DNA of 56,155 bases from Pseudomonadota bacterium (GCA_023435265.1 JAEYRZ010000034.1:1-56155); one strand, 5' to 3'. Counted from the first letter of the stretch, positions 7,969-17,532 are shown. The notes: generated from the sequence alone by a model not told the origin. Numbers and translations are program-made.

Positions 7969-10176
7969 ATGAAATCCAGAAGCTTTGCAAAGTATATCAA
8001 ATTCGGCTTATACCTGACCGTCATCGTACTGCTGAACCTGGCCGGGCGCACCTTCTTTACAAGAGTGGATTTGACGGCCAATCAGCTTTATTCACTGTCC
8101 GGCATCAGCCGCCGGGTGGTGTCCACGCTGACCGAGCCGCTGACCATCAAGGTTTTCTTCACCCAGGACCTTCCGGCACCTCACAACAACACGGAGCTGT
8201 ACCTGCAGGATCTGCTCAAGGAATACGCCCTGCACGGCAATACGCATTTCAACTACCGTTTCTATAACGTGAGCCCCGAAACGGAAGGGATCGGCGACGA
8301 TACGCGCGCCAATCGTGAGATGGCCCGTGAATACGGCATCGATCCGGTCCAGATCCAGGTGGTGGAAAAAGACGAAGTCAAGTTCAAGCAGGCTTATATG
8401 GGCATGGTCCTGATTCACGGCGACATCCTGGAGCGCATCCCCACCATCACCTCGACGGACGGCCTGGAATACACGATTACGACCGCCATCCAGAAATTGA
8501 ACAACAAAGTCAGCGCCCTCCTGGGGCTGAGCGAGAATGTGCAGGTCAAGCTGGTTCTCTCCTCTTCGCTGTACAAAGTGGCGCCCTACATGAATATCGC
8601 CGCGCTCGACACCTATCCGGAGCGAATCAAGGAGATCGTCGCGCGGCTCAACGCGAAAGTCTACGGCAAGCTGAGTTTCAGCTATGTCGACCCGAGCACG
8701 GATGCCGACGGCGATGATCTGCTGGCAAGATACAACATCATGAAGCTGAACTGGCCGGAGATTCCCAAAGCCGGCGTCGGCGCCGGGGAAGGCGCCATCG
8801 GCATGCTGCTGCAGTACAAAGAGCAGGTGCGCGAAATCCCGCTGCTCAATGTGATGCGTCTGCCGATCTTCGGAACCCAATATCAGCTGGCCGACCTGGA
8901 GCAGATCGAAGAGATCGTCAACGTCAATCTCGAGCGCCTGGTCAACATCAATGAAGATTTGGGCTACCTGGCCGATTTCGGCACCCTGAACCTGCATGGC
9001 ATGGGGCCCTTCGGGCCGGCCGAGGTCGAAAGCCTCGATCGCTTCAACGAACTGGTCAGCCGGAACTACAACCTGAAGTCGATCGAAGTGTCCGAGGACG
9101 CGGTGCCCGCGGGACTCAAGACGCTTGTGATCGCCAACCCCACCGAAAAATTTTCCGATTGGGCGCTCTACCAGATCGATCAGGCGCTGATGCGCGGCAC
9201 AAACCTGGCCATTTTCACGGATGCTTTCCAGGAATCGCAAGCACCCGGACAGCAGCCGTTCATGGCCAACCAGATGCCCACCTATCTTCCCTTCGATTCC
9301 GGATTGGAGAAGCTCCTCGAGCATTACGGCGTCCGTATCCGCAAGTCGCTGGTAATGGATGAAAAGTGCTACCGCCAGCGCCTGCCGCAGCAGCAGGGCG
9401 GCGGGGAGCGGCCGATCTATTTCGCGCCGATCATCCAGCAGGAAAACATCAACCGGGAGCTCGATTACCTTTCGTCGATCAAGGGCCTCGTGGCGGTCAA
9501 GATCTCTCCGCTGGAACTGGATGCAAAGCGCGTCGAAGCGCAGAAGCTGAAGGCCCACGCATTGTTCAGTTCGTCCAGTCGGTCGTGGGAGGTCCGCGAG
9601 CGCATCACGCTCAACCCCATGTTCCTGCAGCCGCCCGGTTCGGACAAGGAGATGCAAAGCCAGCCCCTGGCCTATCTGGTCGAGGGCAGCTTCGAAAGCT
9701 ACTTCAAAGGCAAACCCATGCCGGAGAAGCCGGCGCCGGCCGACGAAACCGACGGCGCCACGGGCGGCCAGCCCGGGGCGGACGCCTCCGAAGCCGCCAA
9801 GGCGCCCGAGAAACCCGATCTTTCCCGGATCGAGGGCCAGGGCGCCTTTCGGGAGCAGAGCCCGCAGGCCAAGATTTTGGTCGCGGGTTCATCCGAGCTG
9901 CTCAAGAACAACCTGCTGGACGAGGAGGGGCAAAGCACCAACGCCATGTTCGTGCTGAATACGATCGACGCGCTCAACGGCCGCGAGGCAATCGCGGTCA
10001 TGCGCAGCAAGGTCCAGCGCTTCAACCCGCTCGAGGAAACCGAGCCGCTGGTGAAAACAGTGATCAAGGCGGTCAACATGATCGGCTTGCCGATTATGGT
10101 GGTGCTCTTCGGCTGCGGGGTTTGGCTGCGCCGCCGCGCGCGCCGGAAGCAGATCCAGCTGATGTTCCAGAATTGA
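7969..10176 (+). CDS. GldG-family ABC transporter auxiliary protein
   Basis: A 735-aa protein starting at the ATG at 7969 (MKSRSFAKYIKFGLYL), just after the permease stop. The frame is open further upstream, but that part overlaps the permease gene. An N-terminal transmembrane helix (about 10-30) leads to RVDLTANQLYSLSGISRRVV, the usual opening of the GldG/ABC_transp_aux family. A large extracytoplasmic region follows, with a low-complexity Pro/Ala/Glu-rich stretch near residues 583-625, and a C-terminal helix (about 700-722) ends in a basic tail RRRARRKQ. In this family the large domain is thought to sit outside the membrane and work with the permease; its chemistry is unknown. Confidence 0.85.
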   Translation: MKSRSFAKYIKFGLYLTVIVLLNLAGRTFFTRVDLTANQLYSLSGISRRVVSTLTEPLTIKVFFTQDLPAPHNNTELYLQDLLKEYALHGNTHFNYRFYNVSPETEGIGDDTRANREMAREYGIDPVQIQVVEKDEVKFKQAYMGMVLIHGDILERIPTITSTDGLEYTITTAIQKLNNKVSALLGLSENVQVKLVLSSSLYKVAPYMNIAALDTYPERIKEIVARLNAKVYGKLSFSYVDPSTDADGDDLLARYNIMKLNWPEIPKAGVGAGEGAIGMLLQYKEQVREIPLLNVMRLPIFGTQYQLADLEQIEEIVNVNLERLVNINEDLGYLADFGTLNLHGMGPFGPAEVESLDRFNELVSRNYNLKSIEVSEDAVPAGLKTLVIANPTEKFSDWALYQIDQALMRGTNLAIFTDAFQESQAPGQQPFMANQMPTYLPFDSGLEKLLEHYGVRIRKSLVMDEKCYRQRLPQQQGGGERPIYFAPIIQQENINRELDYLSSIKGLVAVKISPLELDAKRVEAQKLKAHALFSSSSRSWEVRERITLNPMFLQPPGSDKEMQSQPLAYLVEGSFESYFKGKPMPEKPAPADETDGATGGQPGADASEAAKAPEKPDLSRIEGQGAFREQSPQAKILVAGSSELLKNNLLDEEGQSTNAMFVLNTIDALNGREAIAVMRSKVQRFNPLEETEPLVKTVIKAVNMIGLPIMVVLFGCGVWLRRRARRKQIQLMFQN

Positions 10177-10383
10177 TGGACGCGAAGATCGATGAACGGA
10201 AGGCGTAAAGAGTAAAGTCATTCCACCATGGAGCGCAGCGAGGAGATCATTCATCCGCCAACGCCCCGCTGTGCGCTCCGGTACGCGTTCCGCCACGTGT
10301 TTGCACCGGTCATTATATTGCTTCCGCAGGAGCGCGGGTGAGATGTTCCGCTTGCTGCAGGAACGAAGTCAAAGAGGTTCAGC

Positions 10384-11358
10384 ATGAAAATGAAAAAGGA
10401 GTACCTGATTCTGATCGCTGTCATCGTTGCGCTCGCGCTTTACCTGGGCCTGCGCACGCGTGATCGGACCCATTTCGAGTTGCCGCGGCCGGCGGTCCTG
10501 GAAAGCGGCGCCATCGACCGCCTGGTCATTGCGCGGCCGGACGGGACGCTGGAACTGGTCAAAAAAGATGCCCGCTGGGTGATCGAACCCCATGGGTATC
10601 GCGCGGATGAAACCACGGTCAAGAACATGCTCGATCAGTTGAGCAGCCTCAACCTGACCGCCCTGGTTTCCGAATCGGAGCGCTACGAGCGCTACGATCT
10701 GAACGCTGAAAAACGCATCAATGTTCAGGCGTATACGGGCGACCAAAAAATGCGCGATCTGGACGTCGGCCGCCCGGCCCCCACCAATCAGCATACCTTC
10801 GTCAAACTTGCGGGCGATCCCAAAGTCTACCACGCACGCGGCAGCCTGCAGAACACCTTCGACAAACCGCTCGACGGCCTGCGGGACAAAGTGGTGCTGG
10901 CTTTCGAACGCGACAAGCTGAATAGCATCGAGATCCGCAAGGGGGCTCATACGACGGTGCTGGCCAAAGCGGCGCCCGCACCCGCAAACCCCTCGGACGC
11001 AGCGGCACAGGAAAAAACGGATTCCCCGCCGCCGCCCGTCGAATGGCAGGCCGAGGACGGCCGCAAGGCCGATGCGGCGGCCGTCGACCAACTGCTGGGC
11101 GCCATGTCGCAGCTCAGATGCGACGGATATATCGAGCAGCCGGGCGATCCGCAGGAACAGGCCTGGGAGCTGAACTTCGTAACCGAAGGGCAGGCGCATC
11201 GCCTGACGCTGTTTTCGAAGGAGGAGAACGGAAACCGTTTTGCAGCCAGGTCGTCGGACAGCCCGTACGACTTCTGGCTGCCGGAAGCACGCGTCAAAAC
11301 CTTTGAAAAGCAGATCGATCAATTGCTCGGGCTGGAAGCCCCCAAGGCGGATTCTTAG
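10384..11358 (+). CDS. DUF4340 domain-containing protein
   Basis: A 324-aa protein with one N-terminal transmembrane helix (about 5-22) and an extracytoplasmic DUF4340 region. Segments such as IDRLVIARPDGTLELVKKDARWVI and YRADETTVKNMLDQLSSL, then TFVKLAGDPKVYHA, repeat as beta-rich modules. A Pro/Ala linker lies near residues 200-220. Genes of this family regularly follow gldG homologues, and this one lies 207 bp after it on the same strand with no terminator seen between, so it is probably the fourth component of the same export system. Function unknown. Confidence 0.8.
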   Translation: MKMKKEYLILIAVIVALALYLGLRTRDRTHFELPRPAVLESGAIDRLVIARPDGTLELVKKDARWVIEPHGYRADETTVKNMLDQLSSLNLTALVSESERYERYDLNAEKRINVQAYTGDQKMRDLDVGRPAPTNQHTFVKLAGDPKVYHARGSLQNTFDKPLDGLRDKVVLAFERDKLNSIEIRKGAHTTVLAKAAPAPANPSDAAAQEKTDSPPPPVEWQAEDGRKADAAAVDQLLGAMSQLRCDGYIEQPGDPQEQAWELNFVTEGQAHRLTLFSKEENGNRFAARSSDSPYDFWLPEARVKTFEKQIDQLLGLEAPKADS

Positions 11359-11427
11359 TACATATTTTCTTTTATGAATTCGTAAAAGGGCCCGGATTCA
11401 TCAGCAGTTTTAAGTGCTGGTTTTATA

Positions 11428-11524
11428 CGGATATCCGAAATGCTCCAGTGTGTTGCCTTTTCACACCGGTGTGCCGGGGTATCCGGGCACAAGGACACGC
11501 CATAGCGGTTTAAAGTGCCGCTAA
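11428..11524. repeat. Dispersed repeat B, copy 1
   Basis: This unit begins CGGATATCCGAAATGCTC and ends GGACACGCCATAGCGGTT plus TAAAGTGCCGCTAAG. A copy with about 85-90 percent identity by eye lies at 52320-52423, and a further inverted partial copy lies at about 52495-52552. No coding content was found. Confidence 0.75.
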
Positions 11525-11560
11525 GTGCATACCGGCCTAATTACTAGGACGTATGGGTTC

Positions 11561-11613
11561 ACCACAGAGAACACAGAGAAAAACCAAAAAGGACCCCCTG
11601 TGCGCTCTGTGGT
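11561..11613. repeat. CACAGAG-family repeat, copy a
   Basis: ACCACAGAGAACACAGAG on the left and CTGTGCGCTCTGTGGT on the right form an imperfect hairpin. Relatives are at 17533-17652, 23196-23319, 28456-28586 and 36479-36542. This copy is short and lacks the flanking TTTTTACGA motif on its right. Confidence 0.75.
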
Positions 11614-11710
11614 TATACTGATCGTTAATACGTAACCGAATCAGGGCCACAGAGCACTAAGGCTTGCTGCGTCCCGCTGGAATAAGAGCGTTGCGACGAA
11701 CTTATGCAAC

Positions 11711-11781
11711 AAAGGAGGACCAACATGGTATTTACGGCGCCGTCAAAGTTGAAAGAGGTCAGTGCAGCAGCGTGCCGATAA
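11711..11781 (+). other. Orphan Shine-Dalgarno and ATG next to an element A fragment
   Basis: AAAGGAGG precedes an ATG at 11725 with good spacing, but the frame stops after 18 codons (11781) and runs into the opposite-strand propeller gene. Bases 11731-11747 match the end of element A (TTTACGGCGCCGTCAAA). It is probably the residual 5' end of a lost gene, not a working small gene. Confidence 0.3.
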
Positions 11782-13057
11782 AACACCAGGAGACAGCAGT
11801 GTCGCTGTCCTCGGTCGTCGCCTGAGCCGTGGCGCTGTAAGCTGAAAAACCGGTTTCGTTGAAGGCCCGCACCCGGTAGACATAAGTGGCCTCCGACTGC
11901 AGTCCGCCGTCGCTGAAATCGACGCGGTCGGCGCCCACCCGCGCGATTTCTTCGAATTCAGCATCCGGTTCCCTGCGGCGCTCGATGGCAAAGCCGAGTT
12001 CATCGCTGGAACGATCGGTCCAGCTCAGTTGGATACGGCCGGACGAGTCGGGCACAGCCGCCAGTGCGCCGGGCGCTTCGGGCGGTGGTCCGCCGAAAAA
12101 AGCACCCAGGGCCACCGCGGCGTTCAGTTCTCCCGTGAGAATCGTATCCAGCGTTCCGTCGGCGTGCCCGATGCGCGTCACCGAGTTGCTCCGGGAATTC
12201 ACCACATAGGCGTAATCGCCGTTCACCGGTGCGGCTACACCCATGGGCTGGAAGCCGACCGCGTAGGTGCGCTCGATAAGGTTGTCGCTGACCCGGATGA
12301 CCGATACGCTGTCGCTGAAACTGTTGCTGACGAATACCGATTCCCCCTGCATGCCGACCGCAACGCCGAACGGGCCGTCGCCCACGCGGACGACATCGAA
12401 GAGCGAATGATCGCTGGTCCGGATCACCGCGACGGTGTCATCGTTGTAATTGGCCACATAAAGCCACTGCCCGTCAGGGGTCAGCGCCAGGCCCAGCGGA
12501 CCGTTGCCCACATTTTCGATGCGGGTGATCGCTTCAGTGGTGATCACCGACACCGAATTATCCAGGTGGTTGGCCACATAGACCCGATGGGTGGCCGCGG
12601 CATCGTCGTAAAAGGCGGCCACCCCCCAGGGTCCACTGCCCACCGCGTGCGTTGCGGTCACCGTCATGGATGAAAGGGCGATCTGCGACACGCTGTCATC
12701 CTCGAAGTTGGCCACGAATGCATACCGACCGTCGGGGGTCACCGCCACGCCGCGGGGCCCCGATCCGACAGCGACGTGAACCTGCGAGCCGGCGCTTTCG
12801 AATGTTTCGGCGGTGATCACCGCCACGCTCCCGGCCGCCGTACGGGAGACCAGGACACGCCGGCCGTCGGGCGTCACCGCGGCGCCGTAGGGCTCGCCCG
12901 CGAGGGCAACGGTACGGAATGATTCATCGGCGGCCACGCGGAGGACCCGGCCGCCGCCCAGGTCGGGGATGTAGGCCTGCGTATCGGCCTGAAGGGGTGT
13001 TATCAGGCCGAAGCCGATCCAACTTAGAGCCAGTAATCGGAACAGTCGATGTCGCAT
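11759..13057 (-). CDS. Exported YVTN beta-propeller protein with fibronectin type III domain
   Basis: A 432-aa protein starting at the ATG at 13057 (MRHRLFRLLAL), followed by a signal peptide that probably ends near LQADT. Residues about 25-320 hold seven or so beta-propeller blades with recurring GVAVTPDGRYAFVANFEDDSVSVI-type units, the YVTN pattern of YncE-like proteins. Residues about 325-415 are a fibronectin type III domain (PGALAAVPDSSGRIQLSWTD to YVYRVRAFNETGFSAYS). The last residues, SWCFIGTLLH, end in a Cys-Phe-Ile motif that recalls the CFIATAA tails of deltaproteobacterial exported proteins. Probably a secreted or surface adhesion or binding protein; ligand unknown. An upstream in-frame extension was rejected for lack of a signal sequence. 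Confidence 0.8.
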   Translation of the reverse strand: MRHRLFRLLALSWIGFGLITPLQADTQAYIPDLGGGRVLRVAADESFRTVALAGEPYGAAVTPDGRRVLVSRTAAGSVAVITAETFESAGSQVHVAVGSGPRGVAVTPDGRYAFVANFEDDSVSQIALSSMTVTATHAVGSGPWGVAAFYDDAAATHRVYVANHLDNSVSVITTEAITRIENVGNGPLGLALTPDGQWLYVANYNDDTVAVIRTSDHSLFDVVRVGDGPFGVAVGMQGESVFVSNSFSDSVSVIRVSDNLIERTYAVGFQPMGVAAPVNGDYAYVVNSRSNSVTRIGHADGTLDTILTGELNAAVALGAFFGGPPPEAPGALAAVPDSSGRIQLSWTDRSSDELGFAIERRREPDAEFEEIARVGADRVDFSDGGLQSEATYVYRVRAFNETGFSAYSATAQATTEDSDTAVSWCFIGTLLH

Positions 13058-13424
13058 GGCGCCGCCGCTCGAGGTTGAGATGCAATGATGATGGGGTTCT
13101 ATTGCAGATGTTTGAATTTGGCAAGGCAATTGCCGCGACAAAGCCGTCACCGACCATCCGCAGATTGCGTTCGGGGCCCCTTTGCCTTGCCCGCCGGCCG
13201 TCGGAAAGCAGTCGATCGGCCATCGCCGAACCGCAGGCCCCTCACCGGGTCGGGGCCGCAATCGCCGTCGAATGCGTCGCCAAAATACCGCTTTCCGGAA
13301 GCGGACCATACCGGGCTTTTGTCGATACCGCTACCGACCCCGACACCGACCCCGATCTAAAGCACCACGCAATTACCCTGGCGGGTTAAGTGTTGGTGGA
13401 TTTGTGGGATTTGGAATAATAAAA
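13058..13424. other. Intergenic region between mutY and the propeller gene
   Basis: 367 bp that must contain the propeller gene promoter (minus strand). It includes a short GAC/CCG-rich tandem stretch near 13331-13356. I saw no convincing promoter, terminator or gene. Confidence 0.35.
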
Positions 13425-14561
13425 TCACGGCCGGAAATCTGAACCACATTCGACCCCAAGCAATGTCAATGCCTTGATCGCTGCCTTGTGCATCGGCAGC
13501 TGGTGCAGGCAGTCTTCCCGAACCCACTGCGCATCCGCATTCCCGTTGCGCCGGAGGCGTCCCAGAAAGCGCAGGCACCGAAAGACGCTCAGTTCGAGCT
13601 TGAAGTGGGTATAGCGGTGGCGAACCGTTCCGACCGGTTCGATATCCATGGGGTGCAGGCCGAATCGCTGCCGGATGTGGCCCCGGATGGATTCGAAGGT
13701 GTCGAGGTCCGCGGAAGGCGCGGGAAGCGGCGCGCCGGGCAGTTCCCACAGGCCGCCCAGCAGACCGCGCTCCGGCCGCTGCACCACAAGGATGCGGCGG
13801 TCGCGCCCGAGCAGCACGGTTGCAGCGCGTTGAGTAGGCACAGGTGCTCTGGGGCGCCGCTTGGGGTACTGGGCGGGTACGCCTTGCGCATGGGCGCGGC
13901 AATGGCCGCTCAGCGGGCACTGGGCGCACCAGGGCCCGCGGGGCAGGCAGATGAGGGCCCCCAGCTCCATGAGGGCCTGGTTGTGATCGCCGGGCCGATT
14001 TTGCTCGAGCAGCAGCGCCGCGGTTTTCTGGAAACAGCGGTGCCCGGACGGCGTGTCGATGGGTTCGGCGATGGTGAAGAGCCGAGCCAGCACGCGCTTG
14101 ACATTGCCGTCCACCACGGCATGGCGGGCACCGAAGGCGATGCTGGCCACGGCCGCGGCGATGTAGTCGCCGACGCCCGGCAGCGCGCGGAGGTGGTCCC
14201 AATGGTCGGGCACCCGGCCTGCGTATGCATCGCGCATGATCCGTGCGGCCTCATGCAGATGGCGCGCGCGTGAATAATAGCCCAGCCCCTGCCACATTTT
14301 CAGAACCTCCTGCAGCGGGGCGCCGGCCAGCGACGCGATATCCGGATAACGGGCCATGAAGCGCAGGTAGTACGGTTCCGCGGTCGCCACCTGCGTCTGC
14401 TGCAGCATCACTTCCGACAGCCAGATGGCGTAGGGGTCGCGCGTGCGGCGCCAGGGCAGGTCGCGTCGCTGCCGGTCGTACCACGCAAGCAGTGCGCCCT
14501 GTAGCGAAGAGCGGAATCCGGGGGCAACGGCGGGAGGCTCCGGAGCGGTGCGTCGGGTCAT
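13425..14561 (-). CDS. mutY: A/G-specific adenine glycosylase MutY
   Basis: A 378-aa base-excision repair enzyme that removes adenine mispaired with 8-oxoguanine. Catalytic Glu50 lies in LSEVMLQQTQV, the helix-hairpin-helix is LPGVGDYIAAAV (128-139) and the second catalytic residue is Asp151 (VVDGNVKRVLAR). Cysteines 205, 212, 215 and 221 give the C-X6-C-X2-C-X5-C iron-sulfur cluster. The C-terminal NUDIX-like domain (about 235-365) that recognises 8-oxoG is present (GLLGGLWELPGAPL). Length is normal. The stop of recQ lies 88 bp downstream in transcription order... the recQ gene itself reads toward this gene's start from its own, larger-coordinate side, both on the minus strand. Confidence 0.95.
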   Translation of the reverse strand: MTRRTAPEPPAVAPGFRSSLQGALLAWYDRQRRDLPWRRTRDPYAIWLSEVMLQQTQVATAEPYYLRFMARYPDIASLAGAPLQEVLKMWQGLGYYSRARHLHEAARIMRDAYAGRVPDHWDHLRALPGVGDYIAAAVASIAFGARHAVVDGNVKRVLARLFTIAEPIDTPSGHRCFQKTAALLLEQNRPGDHNQALMELGALICLPRGPWCAQCPLSGHCRAHAQGVPAQYPKRRPRAPVPTQRAATVLLGRDRRILVVQRPERGLLGGLWELPGAPLPAPSADLDTFESIRGHIRQRFGLHPMDIEPVGTVRHRYTHFKLELSVFRCLRFLGRLRRNGNADAQWVREDCLHQLPMHKAAIKALTLLGVECGSDFRP

Positions 14562-14648
14562 GTTCCTGCGCTACCACATCCGGGCGGCCTTTTCCAGCGT
14601 TTGATACCATCGAATGCTGCGCCGGGAACGCCTCAAGTGACGGCGGTG

Positions 14649-16479
14649 CTATCGATCGCCGGTTCCCTTTGCGCCGCAGTACTGCCGGATGATGTCCAGG
14701 AAGACTTCGCCGTAGCGCTGCTCCTTGACCTGGCCGACGCCGTGGACCGTTCGCAGCGCCTCGTTCGACAGAGGCAGCCGGGCGGCCATTTCGATCAGCG
14801 TGCGGTCCGAAAAAATCACGAAAGGCGGAACGCCGCCCTCATCGGCCAGCAGCTTGCGTTTTTTGCGCAGCAGGGCGAACAGTTCCGGGTCGCAGGCGGT
14901 GCTGCGGGCCTCGCGGGAGGGGCCCGGTTTCGTTTCTTCCGAGGGTTCCTGCTCCGGGAGCGAACCCCGGAACCGGCATTGATCCCGGAAGAGCGCCCAC
15001 GATTTGGTCGTCAGGCGCAGTCCGCCGTATTCCATATCCTGGACCATGAACCCATGCTGCAGCAGCTGGCGCGCGAGATGGCGCCATTGCCTGCGGGAGT
15101 ACTCCGTGCCGATGCCGTAGGTCGACAGCCGGTCGTGGCGCCGGGCGGCGACTTTCTGCGATTTTGCACCGCGCAGCACGTCGATGATATATTCCACGCC
15201 GAACGATTCGCCGGTGCGCTTGACGCATGAGAGCAGTTTCTGGGCGGGCAGGCTCAGATCCCGGGTTTCCCCGGGTTCGGCCAGACAGTTGTCGCACATA
15301 CCGCAGTTTTCCATCCGGTATGGCTCGCCGAAATATTCCAGCAGCACGCGGCGCCGGCAGACATCGGCTTCGGCGTAGCGCAGCATCGCTCCCAGCAGCA
15401 GGCCGGCCGTGCGCCGGCGGAGTTCGCTCATCCGGCCGATCATGAATTTCACCTTATGAATGTCGCCGTAGGAATACAGCAACAGGCAGCGGGCCGAACG
15501 CCCCGTCGCGGCCCGCCCGGCCGATCTCCTGGTAATAACTTTCGATATTCTTGGGAAGATCATAGTGGATGACGAAGCGGATATTGCTTTTGTCGATTCC
15601 CATTCCGAAGGCGACGGTGGCCACCATCACCTGCGCGTCGTCCCTTGAAAAAGCGGACTGGTTTCGATGCCGGTCCTCATCCGGCAGACCGGCGTGATAG
15701 GGAAGGGCGGCGATGCCGTCCCTGTCGAGCGCCTGCGCGAGTTGCTCCACCTGCTTGCGGGTCGCGCAGTAAACGATGCCCGGCCGATCCGCGTGCCGCC
15801 GGATCTCCTGCAGCACCTGCCGATACGGGTCGTGCTTGAGTGCCACCTGTAAAAAAAGATTGGACCGATCGAACCCGGCGATGAATGCGTCTCCCTCGCC
15901 GATCCCCAGACAGCTCTGGATGTCCCGGCGGACCTGGGGCGTCGCCGTTGCCGTCAGGGCGATGCAGACCGCCCGGGACAGGCATCGGCGGACTTCCGCC
16001 AGACGCCGGTACTCGGGCCGGAAGTCATGTCCCCACTCGGAAATACAATGCGCTTCGTCGACGGCCAGGCAGTCCACCTCGATGCGCGACAGCCATTGCA
16101 GCACATTCTGCTTGAGCAGGCTTTCCGGGGCCACGTAAAGCAGCTTGACTCTGCCGCTTTCAACATCCGCCATGTTGCGCCGGTATTCGGCGGCCGGCAG
16201 CGTACTGTTCAGCTGGACCGCGGGGACGCCGTTCTCGTGCAACTGCTGCAGTTGATCGTTCATCAGCGAGATGAGGGGGGAGACCACTACGGTGCGCCCT
16301 TCGAACAAAAGCGCCGGGATTTGATAGCAAAGCGATTTTCCGCCGCCCGTGGGCATGACCACCAGGGCGTCGCGGCGCGCGGTCACATGGGCGATGACAT
16401 CCGCCTGAAGGGATATGAAGTCTTTGCATCCGAATACCGACCGCAGAAGGTCGCGGGCCTGTTCCAGCTTGTCGTGCAT
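14649..16479 (-). pseudogene. recQ: ATP-dependent DNA helicase RecQ, split by a single-base frameshift
   Basis: Two overlapping minus-strand frames together encode one RecQ. The first (from the ATG at 16479, MHDKLEQARDLL) has Walker A MPTGGGKS, DEAH-box VDEAHC and helicase motif VI QEIGRAGRDG. The second continues from CLLLYSYGDIHKVKFMI through the zinc-binding RQC region (YCxCDNC-like NCGMCDNC) to a C-terminal HRDC domain (LPLSNEALRTVHGVGQVK). Removing one G from the GGGG run (CCCC at 15501-15504 on the plus strand) restores GRAGRDGRSARCLLLYSYGD. A longer upstream in-frame start exists at 16596 but lacks RecQ-like sequence. Either a sequencing error or a recent mutation; everything else is intact. 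Confidence 0.9.
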
Positions 16480-16649
16480 GCCTGGTCGCCTTCTCGATCG
16501 GCCTTGCAGGTCCGGTGATGGTGTGATGTCGCGCAGGGGCATGTCCCTGTGGGGAAGTCCGACAAGGCCTATACCTGTAAATCCGTGGCGAGGCAACCTC
16601 GCGGTTCGATGCCTTGCCGGCGTTTCGCCGCCGCAGCATAAAGATCAGT

Positions 16650-17474
16650 CTACGCCTCCGGTCTCCCGCATCCGTCGATGGATTCGATCAGCATGCGGAT
16701 GTGCGTTTTTTCGGATTCTGCCAAATTCAGGAACGCCGCCTCCGCGGCGCTTTCGGGGCGGCAGCGCCCGGCCATGGTGCGGTACAGGTCATAGGCCGCG
16801 TTTTCGATTCGGAGGGCGATTTCGATGACGGCCAGGCAGGCCCGCCGGTCGGGCGGCGGCAGCGCCCCGAGGACCGTTTCCAACAGCAGGCCGCCTTCGA
16901 GGACTTCGCCTTCGAGCCTGTCGAAGAATGCTTCGAAATCGGCACCCGATTCGAGAGCCTGCCCAAGGTAGCCGAAAACGATTCGCGCATGCCCGGTCTC
17001 GGCCAGGGCCAGGCGCTCCAGCAGCGCACTCCAAGGCTGGGCGGCGTACCGGCGGGCGGCGCCCTGGTAGAACCGCAGTGCGCCTTTTTCAAGGTTCATG
17101 GCGGTTTCCAGCATCGCGGCCGGCGGTTGATCCGCGAACAGGGCGATGCGCGGCGGATCGGACAGCCTGGTTCCGTCCCAGGCCAGGATGCCGCCGTCCA
17201 GGTTGAAAATGCGGCTGCCGTCTGCGCCTTCTTCCTCGACCAGCATCGCCGCGGTTTGGGACCGGCCGCCGCTGTGGCAGTAAAAGATCAGATCCTTGTC
17301 GAACGGAAGACTGCCCGGCGCCTGTACGAGCCTGGGCAAAGGCAGAAGCAGCGCGCCGGGAATGTGGGCGATGGAGTACTCCGCAGGCTGGCGGACATCC
17401 ACCAGTCGATATGACTGCTCGTGATGCTCCTCGATATACCGGCGCAGCTCGGCGGCGCTGATTTCCCTGGCCAC
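16650..17474 (-). CDS. Rhodanese domain fused to a rubrerythrin-like diiron domain
   Basis: A 274-aa protein. Residues 1-110 are a single rhodanese domain whose active-site loop is CHSGGRS with Cys66, used for persulfide sulfur transfer. Residues about 120-265 form a ferritin-like four-helix bundle with the expected metal ligands: E in LEKGALRFY, ExxH in LAETGHAR, E residues in VIEIALRIENAAYDLY and ExxH in LAESEKTHIRML. There is no rubredoxin-type CxxC pair, so this is an erythrin-only version. The fusion suggests a link between sulfane sulfur and peroxide or iron chemistry in an anaerobe. It is a single cytoplasmic gene with no signal peptide. Substrate unknown. Confidence 0.85.
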   Translation of the reverse strand: MAREISAAELRRYIEEHHEQSYRLVDVRQPAEYSIAHIPGALLLPLPRLVQAPGSLPFDKDLIFYCHSGGRSQTAAMLVEEEGADGSRIFNLDGGILAWDGTRLSDPPRIALFADQPPAAMLETAMNLEKGALRFYQGAARRYAAQPWSALLERLALAETGHARIVFGYLGQALESGADFEAFFDRLEGEVLEGGLLLETVLGALPPPDRRACLAVIEIALRIENAAYDLYRTMAGRCRPESAAEAAFLNLAESEKTHIRMLIESIDGCGRPEA

Positions 17475-17532
17475 GGCGAACCTCCTGTTGTCTCTATGGG
17501 TGCCGTAAAGACGTAATCCTGAAGGATAAATT

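Larger units (their letters stand above)
11359..11758. other. Repeat-rich intergenic region between convergent genes
   Basis: 400 bp between the DUF4340 gene and the 3' end of the propeller gene. It holds TATGAATTCGTAAAAGG, a relative of the boundary motif seen beside other repeats, one copy of the repeat shared with 52320-52423, one CACAGAG-family unit, and an orphan ribosome-binding site with ATG. No gene is recognised. Confidence 0.6.

Noticed and set aside
8092..9657. 521-codon minus-strand frame opposite the GldG-type gene
   Set aside because: No family motif; the plus strand encodes a recognisable GldG protein with terminal helices.
6316..11358. Gliding motility as the function of the ABC operon
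   Set aside because: GldA/F/G homologues are common outside gliding bacteria and no other gliding gene is present.
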